Shown piece after piece: positions 1 to 4,601 of a DNA stretch of 10,758 nt; within the stretch, counting starts at the first letter, position 1, and each line of letters opens with the position of its first letter. Location of the stretch: the NCBI GenBank assembly GCA_035761805.1, contig DASTQL010000050.1:1-10758 (forward strand), in the 5' to 3' direction. The position numbers and the translations under genes are program-made. The notes beneath the pieces were generated by a model. It saw only the letters and a program-made list of their open reading frames with translations, ran no database searches and was not told where the DNA came from. The stretch is from DASTQL01 sp035761805. GTDB lineage: Bacteria > Actinomycetota > Actinomycetes > Jiangellales > Jiangellaceae.

Positions 1-881
1 GCGACGCCGGCCTTCTCCTGGGCTTCGTCGGTCGAGGCGCCCAGGTGGGGGGTCACGACGACGGAGTCGAAGTCGAAGAGCGGGGAGTCGGTGCACGGCT
101 CGGCGGCGAAGACGTCGATCCCGGCACCGGCGACCCTGCCCTCCTTGAGCGCCACGGCGAGGGCGTCCTCGTCCACGATGCCCCCGCGCGAGGCGTTGAC
201 GATGCGCACGGTGGGCTTGACCTTGGCCAGCGCGTCGTCGCCGATCAGGCCGATCGTCTCGGGCGTCTTGGGCAGGTGCACGGTGATGAAGTCGCTCTCG
301 GCGAGGAGCTCGTCGAAGGACAGGACCCGGACACCCATCTGGGCAGCCCGCACCGCCGGGACGTACGGGTCGTAGGCGACGACCCGCATCCCGAATGCGG
401 ACAGCCGCTGGGCCACCAGGACGCCGATCCGACCGAGCCCGACGACACCGACCGTCTTCTCGTAGAGCTCCGTTCCGGTGTACTTGCTGCGCTTCCACTC
501 CCCGCCCTTGAGCGCCGTGTCTGCGGCGGGAATGTGGCGTGCGCACGCGATCAGCAGGCCGACCGTGAGCTCGGCGGCGCTGACGATGTTGGACGTCGGG
601 GCGTTCACGACCATGACGCCGGCCTGGGTGGCGGCCCGGACGTCGACGTTGTCCAGGCCGACACCCGCCCGCGCGACGACCTTGAGCCGGGGAGCCGCCG
701 CGAGCGCCTCGGCGTCGACCCTGGTCGCGCTGCGGATGAGGACCGCGTCGGCGTCGGCGATCGCCGTGAGGAGCTGGGCGCGGTCCGCTCCGTCACAGAG
801 GCGGATCTCGAAGTCGGGCCCGAGTGCCTCGACCGTGGCCGGCGACAGCTCTTCGGCGATCAGGACGACGGGCTTGCTCAC
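1..881 (-). CDS. serA: D-3-phosphoglycerate dehydrogenase, 3' end cut by window edge
   Basis: Cytoplasmic enzyme that oxidises 3-phosphoglycerate to 3-phosphohydroxypyruvate with NAD+, the first committed step of serine synthesis. The visible 294 residues cover the substrate- and NAD-binding domains. They show the Rossmann motif GLGRIG at 148-153 and the catalytic triad of the family: Arg232 in NASRGG, Glu261 in FAAEP and His279 in TPHLGAS. Actinobacterial members are about 530 residues long, so the C-terminal intervening and ACT regulatory domains should lie beyond position 1. Whether serine feedback control is kept therefore cannot be judged here. The GTG start is supported by GAAGGA about 7 nt upstream, and the protein opens with the expected SKPVVLIAEEL. 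It lies 144 nt after ilvC on the same strand, with a hairpin and a weak promoter candidate between them, so it may be transcribed separately. Confidence 0.97.
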   Translation of the reverse strand, partial: MSKPVVLIAEELSPATVEALGPDFEIRLCDGADRAQLLTAIADADAVLIRSATRVDAEALAAAPRLKVVARAGVGLDNVDVRAATQAGVMVVNAPTSNIVSAAELTVGLLIACARHIPAADTALKGGEWKRSKYTGTELYEKTVGVVGLGRIGVLVAQRLSAFGMRVVAYDPYVPAVRAAQMGVRVLSFDELLAESDFITVHLPKTPETIGLIGDDALAKVKPTVRIVNASRGGIVDEDALAVALKEGRVAGAGIDVFAAEPCTDSPLFDFDSVVVTPHLGASTDEAQEKAGV

Positions 882-937
882 GAATGCTTCCTTCGCTCGG
901 GGCTGGGAGAGCGCACGTCGTTGTGCCGGCGCCCGCC

Positions 938-943
938 AGTGTA
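938..943 (-). promoter_or_regulatory. Possible serA -10 element (TACACT)
   Basis: TACACT on the minus strand fits the actinobacterial -10 pattern TAnnnT and lies about 57 nt before the serA GTG, beyond the ilvC-serA hairpin. No TTGACA-like -35 box is seen 16-19 nt upstream, so this is only a candidate start for a separate serA transcript. Confidence 0.22.
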
Positions 944-993
944 CGTGCTGGTGCAGCGTGCCCTCGTGCTTGCCCGATTCAGCGGCATGGGGA

Positions 994-1020
994 GCCGAGC
1001 CCCCGTCACCGGGGGCCGGC
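994..1020 (-). terminator. GC-rich hairpin after ilvC, possible terminator without T tract
   Basis: A 7-bp perfect stem (999-1005 with 1010-1016, 4-nt loop) extends by four more pairs (994-997 with 1017-1020) across a single bulged base at 998. It begins 5 nt after the ilvC stop codon. No T run follows it in the minus direction, so it may be a U-less actinobacterial terminator or a 3'-end stabilising stem. Read-through into serA is possible. Confidence 0.45.
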
Positions 1021-1025
1021 CCCGA

Positions 1026-2054
1026 TCACCCCCGCGCCGCGGTGCCCTCGGTGTAGTCGTCGTCGGACCGCACCCAGGCCATGAGCTGGCGCAGCTCGCG
1101 CCCGGTGGCCTCGATCGGATGCTTCTCGGCCGCCGCGCGGAAGGCCGTGAACTCCGGCGCGCCAGCGTCCTGGTCGGCGATGAAGCGGGCGGCGAAGGTC
1201 CCGTCCTGGATGTCGGCGAGGATCTCCCTCATCCGGGTCTTCACCGAGTCGTCGATCACCCGCGGCCCGCTGACGTAGTCGCCGTACTCCGCGGTGTCCG
1301 ACACCGACCAGCGCTGCTTGGCGATACCGCCCTCGTACATGAGGTCGACGATGAGCTTGAGCTCGTGCAGGCACTCGAAGTAGGCGACCTCCGGCTGGTA
1401 GCCGGCCTCGGTGAGGACCTCGAAGCCGGTCTGGACGAGGGCGGACACCCCACCGCAGAGGACCGCCTGCTCGCCGAACAGGTCGGTCTCGGTCTCCTCC
1501 GTGAACGTCGTCCGGATGCCGCCCGCGCGCAGGCCGCCGATCGCCTTCGCGTACGAGAGCGCCAGCGGCCACGCCTCTCCGGTGGCGTCCTGCTCGACGG
1601 CGACCAGCACGGGGACCCCGCGCCCCTCGGTGTACTCCCGTCGGACCAGGTGACCGGGGCCCTTGGGGGCCACCATGCAGACGTCGACCCCGCTGGGCGG
1701 CTTGACGTAGCCGAAGCGGATGTTGAAGCCGTGCCCGAAGAAGAGCGCGTCGCCGTCCTGCAGGTTGGGCTCGATCTGCTCCGCGTAGAGCTTCCGCTGG
1801 GCCGGGTCTGGGGCCAGGACCATGATCACGTCGGACTCGGCGGCCGCCTCGTCCGGCGTCACCACGCGCAGTCCCTCGGACTCGGCCCGCGACCGGCTGC
1901 GCGAGCCCTCCGGCAGGCCCACCCGGACGTCGACTCCCGAGTCCCGCAGCGACAGCGAGTGCGCGTGCCCCTGGCTGCCGTAGCCGATCACCCCGACCAC
2001 GCGGTTCTGGATGACCGACAGGTCGGCGTCGTCGTCGTAGTACATCTCGGCCAC
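1026..2054 (-). CDS. ilvC: Ketol-acid reductoisomerase, class I
   Basis: Converts 2-acetolactate and 2-aceto-2-hydroxybutyrate to dihydroxy acids by Mg2+-dependent alkyl migration followed by reduction; second common step of valine and isoleucine synthesis, cytoplasmic. It is 342 residues, the usual class I (short) length. The N-terminal Rossmann domain has GYGSQG at 24-29. The following loop, GLPEGSRSRSR, is rich in Ser and Arg, which in this family indicates NADPH rather than NADH (inference). KGPGH is at 131-135. The metal ligands of the C-terminal knotted domain are present: Asp191 and Glu195 in DLFGEQ, Glu227 and Glu231 in ECLHELK, and Ser252 in SVSDTAEYGD. The GTG start is preferred over the ATG three codons later because GAGGAG lies 9 nt before the GTG and 18 nt before the ATG. 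The 63-nt gap after ilvN holds no clear terminator, so ilvBNC is probably one transcript. Confidence 0.98.
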   Translation of the reverse strand: MAEMYYDDDADLSVIQNRVVGVIGYGSQGHAHSLSLRDSGVDVRVGLPEGSRSRSRAESEGLRVVTPDEAAAESDVIMVLAPDPAQRKLYAEQIEPNLQDGDALFFGHGFNIRFGYVKPPSGVDVCMVAPKGPGHLVRREYTEGRGVPVLVAVEQDATGEAWPLALSYAKAIGGLRAGGIRTTFTEETETDLFGEQAVLCGGVSALVQTGFEVLTEAGYQPEVAYFECLHELKLIVDLMYEGGIAKQRWSVSDTAEYGDYVSGPRVIDDSVKTRMREILADIQDGTFAARFIADQDAGAPEFTAFRAAAEKHPIEATGRELRQLMAWVRSDDDYTEGTAARG

Positions 2055-2117
2055 AGCGGGTCTCTCCTCGTACGGTCGGTGGTGGTGCTGCGATCGGGTC
2101 GGTTGCCGGGTGGCGGC

Positions 2118-2642
2118 CTAGGCGCTGCGGTCCATCGACCGCAGCGTACGGTCGGTGATCGAGCGGGAGCCGCGGCCCACGGCGACCACGCCGGACTGGA
2201 CGAGCTCCCGGATGCCGAAGGGCTCCAGCACGCGCAGCAGCGCGCCCAGCTTGTCGGCGGAGCCGGTGGCCTCGACCGTGACGGCGTCGGGTGCGACGTC
2301 GACGACCTTGGCGCGGAAGAGCTGGACGGTCTCCAGGACGTGCGAGCGCGTGTCGAGGTCGGCCCGGACCTTGACGAGCAGCAGCTCCCGCTGGACCGAG
2401 GCCGACGGGTCCAGCTCCACGATCTTGATGACGTTGACCAGCTTGTTGAGCTGCTTGGTGACGTGCTCGAGCGGGTTGTCCTCGACGTCGACCACCACGG
2501 TCATCCGGGACACCGCGGGCAGGTCGGTGGGCCCGACTGCGAGGGACTCGATGTTGTAGCCACGCCGGGCGAAGAGCCCGGCGATCCGGGCGAGCACGCC
2601 GGGCTTGTCCTCGACGAGCACGGAGAGGGTGTGCTTGGACAT
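2118..2642 (-). CDS. ilvN: Acetohydroxyacid synthase small (regulatory) subunit
   Basis: Regulatory partner of IlvB. In this family it raises catalytic activity and confers feedback inhibition, mainly by valine. It is 174 residues, the normal length for the short bacterial form. The N-terminal ACT domain (about 3-78) begins HTLSVLVEDKPGVLARIAGLF and contains RRGYNIESLAVG, the effector-binding signature. A second ACT-like domain follows (about 84-160: RELLLVKV, FGIRELVQSGVVA). Its ATG shares one base with the ilvB stop (TGATG), and the binding site GAGGAGGAGG lies inside the last ilvB codons, about 7 nt upstream. This is typical translational coupling and should keep the subunits in balance. 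The same frame stays open upstream inside ilvB, but that is only shadow. The last codons form a perfect hairpin, listed separately. Confidence 0.97.
   Translation of the reverse strand: MSKHTLSVLVEDKPGVLARIAGLFARRGYNIESLAVGPTDLPAVSRMTVVVDVEDNPLEHVTKQLNKLVNVIKIVELDPSASVQRELLLVKVRADLDTRSHVLETVQLFRAKVVDVAPDAVTVEATGSADKLGALLRVLEPFGIRELVQSGVVAVGRGSRSITDRTLRSMDRSA
2123..2146 (-). repeat. Perfect 10-bp hairpin in the last codons of ilvN
   Basis: The inverted repeat CGCTGCGGTC / GACCGCAGCG with a 4-base loop is perfect and ends 2 nt before the ilvN TAG. On the transcript it would form a very stable stem with loop GATG. No T run follows, so it is not a standard intrinsic terminator. It could slow the ribosome, protect an upstream mRNA end or mark a processing site between ilvBN and ilvC. 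The function is inferred; the repeat is seen directly. Confidence 0.6.
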
Positions 2643-4435
2643 CAGAGGCCCTCCTCCTCGCGGTCCCAGTCGGGGGCCATCCCCCGGGCGATCTGGATCT
2701 CGTCGTTGCCCGTGCCGGCCGGCACCATCGGCCAGACCATGGCGTCGCGGTGCACGCCGAAGTCGACGACCACCGGCCGGTCGTCCACCGCCATGGCCTC
2801 CTCGATGGTGCGGTCGACGTCCTCGGCCTTGTCGCAGCGGAGCCCGGCGCAGCCGTAGGCCTCGGCCAGCTTGGCGAAGTCGGGGATGCGGCGGCTGTGC
2901 AGGTCGGTGCTCGAGTAGCGCTCGTTGTAGAAGAGCGTCTGCCACTGGCGGACCATGCCGAGGCTCGAGTTGTTGATCACAGCGACCTTGATCGGGATGC
3001 CCTCGATCGCGCAGGTGGCGAGCTCCTGGTTGGTCATCTGGAAGCAGCCGTCGCCGTCGATCGCCCAGACGGTGGCGTCGGGGCGGCCGACCTTGGCGCC
3101 CATGGCGGCCGGGACGGCATAACCCATGGTCCCCAGGCCCCCGGAGTTGAGCCAGGTGCCGGGCTTCTCGTAGGCGATGAACTGCGCCGCCCACATCTGG
3201 TGCTGGCCGACCCCCGCCACGTACAGGGCGTCCGACCCCGCGATCGAGCCGAGACGCTCGATCACGTACTGGGGTGCCAGCTCCCCTTCCGTACGGGAGT
3301 AGCCAAGGGGGAAGAGGCTGCGCCAGCCGTCGATCTGGCGCCACCAGCCCTCGAGGTCGGCCCGGCGGCCGGCCGCGTGCTCACTCTCGACGGCGGCGAC
3401 CAGGTCGGCCAGCACCTCGCGCACGTCGCCGACGATGGGCACGTCGGCCGGGCGGTTCTTGGAAATCTCGGCCGGGTCGATGTCCGCGTGGACGACGGCG
3501 GCCTCGGGGGCGAAGGAGGAGAGCTTGCCGGTGACCCGGTCGTCGAAGCGGGCGCCCAGCGCCACGATGAGGTCGGACTTCTGCAGTGCGGTCACCGCGG
3601 CGACCGTCCCGTGCATGCCGGGCATCCCGAGGTGGTGCGGGTGGCTGTCGGGGAACGCCCCCCGGGCGGTCAGCGTGGTCACCACCGGAGCGCCGGTGAG
3701 GTCGGCCAGCCGGCGCAGCTCGTCCCAGGCCCGTGCCCGGATGACTCCTCCGCCGACGTAGAGGACCGGCCGCCGGGACTCGGTCAGCACGCGGGCCGCT
3801 TCCCGGACCTGCTTGGCGTGCGGACGGGTCGTCGGCCGGTAGCCGGGCAGGTCGAGCTGGGTCGGCCAGGTGAAGGTGGTGGGGGCCTGCAGCGCGTCCT
3901 TGGAGACGTCGATGAGCACCGGCCCCGGGCGCCCCGTGCCGGCGATGTGGAAGGCCTCCGCGACGGTGCGCGGGATCTCGGCCGGGTCGGTGACCAGGTA
4001 GTTGTGCTTGGTGATCGGCATGGTGATGCCGCGGATGTCCGCCTCCTGGAAGGCATCGGTGCCGATCGCCGAGCTGGGCACCTGTCCCGTGATCGCGACG
4101 ATCGGGACGGAGTCCATGTGGGCGTCGGCGATCGGGGTCACCAGGTTGGTCGCGCCCGGTCCGCTGGTCGCCATGCAGACGCCCACCCGGCCGGTGGCCA
4201 GGGCGTAGCCCTCGGCGGCGTGGCCCGCCCCCTGCTCGTGCCGCACCAGGATGTGCCGGATCAGGGTGGAGTCCAGCATGGGGTCGTACGCGGGCAGGAT
4301 GGCGCCTCCGGGGATGCCGAAGACCGTGTCCACGCCCGCCGCCTCGAGCGAGGCGATCAGGCTCTGCGCGCCCGTCATCGGGGTGCCCGGGGCGGGGACG
4401 GTCCCGCGGGTCGGTGGGTGCTGCTGCTCGGTCAT
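2642..4435 (-). CDS. ilvB: Acetohydroxyacid synthase large (catalytic) subunit
   Basis: Thiamine-diphosphate and FAD enzyme condensing pyruvate with pyruvate or 2-oxobutyrate; first common, flux-controlling step of branched-chain amino acid synthesis. It is 597 residues, a typical length. Domain order is the TPP-binding N-terminal domain (about 21-190) with catalytic Glu67 in RHEQGAGHAAEG, the central FAD-associated domain (about 210-345, GARFDDRVTG at 294-303), and the C-terminal TPP domain with the GDG...NN cofactor motif at 461-463 to 488-489. Pro120 in GQVPSSAIG and Trp498 in RQWQTLF occupy positions known in the family to affect herbicide sensitivity. The first 20 residues are a low-complexity Pro/Thr/Gln extension. 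ATG follows GAGAAGG at about 5 nt. The gene is preceded by a leader peptide and attenuator-like terminator and overlaps ilvN by one base. Confidence 0.98.
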   Translation of the reverse strand: MTEQQHPPTRGTVPAPGTPMTGAQSLIASLEAAGVDTVFGIPGGAILPAYDPMLDSTLIRHILVRHEQGAGHAAEGYALATGRVGVCMATSGPGATNLVTPIADAHMDSVPIVAITGQVPSSAIGTDAFQEADIRGITMPITKHNYLVTDPAEIPRTVAEAFHIAGTGRPGPVLIDVSKDALQAPTTFTWPTQLDLPGYRPTTRPHAKQVREAARVLTESRRPVLYVGGGVIRARAWDELRRLADLTGAPVVTTLTARGAFPDSHPHHLGMPGMHGTVAAVTALQKSDLIVALGARFDDRVTGKLSSFAPEAAVVHADIDPAEISKNRPADVPIVGDVREVLADLVAAVESEHAAGRRADLEGWWRQIDGWRSLFPLGYSRTEGELAPQYVIERLGSIAGSDALYVAGVGQHQMWAAQFIAYEKPGTWLNSGGLGTMGYAVPAAMGAKVGRPDATVWAIDGDGCFQMTNQELATCAIEGIPIKVAVINNSSLGMVRQWQTLFYNERYSSTDLHSRRIPDFAKLAEAYGCAGLRCDKAEDVDRTIEEAMAVDDRPVVVDFGVHRDAMVWPMVPAGTGNDEIQIARGMAPDWDREEEGL

Positions 4436-4473
4436 GCCGGCCTTCTCGTTGCTCGTCTCATCGGTGGGCTGGG

Positions 4474-4515
4474 AAACAAAAGACCCCTCGGCCCTGGCCG
4501 GGCTCGCGAGGGGTC
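4474..4515 (-). terminator. Attenuator-like intrinsic terminator before ilvB
   Basis: In the ilvB sense direction GACCCCTCG (4515-4507) pairs with CGAGGGGTC (4490-4482). The stem is extended inside by GCCC/GGGC (4503-4500 with 4494-4491) after a 3-nt bulge, closing a 5-nt loop. The T-rich tail TTTTGTTT (4481-4474) follows directly. Both stem strength and tail are right for factor-independent termination. It sits 17 nt after the leader peptide stop and 39 nt before the ilvB ATG, the place expected for a transcription attenuator. It is the clearest terminator in the window. Confidence 0.88.
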
Positions 4516-4545
4516 GCGCGTCGGGGAGGGGTCAACCGACGCGCG
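4515..4545 (-). promoter_or_regulatory. Pause-type hairpin overlapping the end of the leader peptide
   Basis: CGCGCGTCGG (4545-4536) and CCGACGCGCG (4524-4515) form a perfect 10-bp stem with an 11-nt loop. Its 5' arm covers the final Arg-Val-Gly codons and its loop contains the leader stop codon. A ribosome held on the earlier Val-Leu-Val codons would block this stem, the behaviour expected of the 1:2 pairing in classical attenuation. It abuts the terminator, sharing the base at 4515. No strong dedicated antiterminator stem was found; a 4-bp CGCG/CGCG pairing (4518-4515 with 4508-4505) is the only local one. Confidence 0.7.
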
Positions 4546-4570
4546 CGGGAGGTACGAGAACTCGACGCAC
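4532..4570 (-). CDS. ilvB leader peptide, MRRVLVPPARVG
   Basis: Twelve-codon ORF starting GTG and ending TGA, upstream of ilvB. The ribosome binding site GGAAGG (4583-4578) is 7 nt before the GTG, an ideal distance. Residues 4-6 are Val-Leu-Val and residue 11 is Val, so a third of the peptide consists of the pathway's end products; Ile is absent. Six of the twelve codons (CGT, CGA, GTT, GTA, CCT, GGT) end in A or T, against strong G/C preference in all neighbouring genes, which should make translation sensitive to scarce tRNAs. A stem covers the last codons and a terminator follows. Short Val/Leu/Ile leader peptides with this arrangement are known before ilvB in other actinobacteria, including the ilvBNC attenuator of Corynebacterium glutamicum. 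Its start lies only 31 nt after the preceding gene's stop, so any ilvB-specific promoter must overlap that gene. Confidence 0.85.
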   Translation of the reverse strand: MRRVLVPPARVG

Positions 4571-4601
4571 GATGACACCTTCCGACGCGCACCGCGCCCG
4601 G

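Noticed and set aside
2043..2045. ATG at the fourth codon of ilvC as the start
   Set aside because: The binding site would be 18 nt away, against 9 nt for the GTG.
45..2858. Long plus-strand open frame opposite serA, ilvC and ilvN
   Set aside because: Low-complexity Asp/Gly/Val/Arg-rich translation, antisense to well-supported genes; no motif of its own.
2643..3344. Upstream in-frame extension of ilvN into ilvB
   Set aside because: The extension is out-of-frame ilvB sequence. The ATG at 2642 has a strong binding site and begins exactly at the conserved ACT domain.
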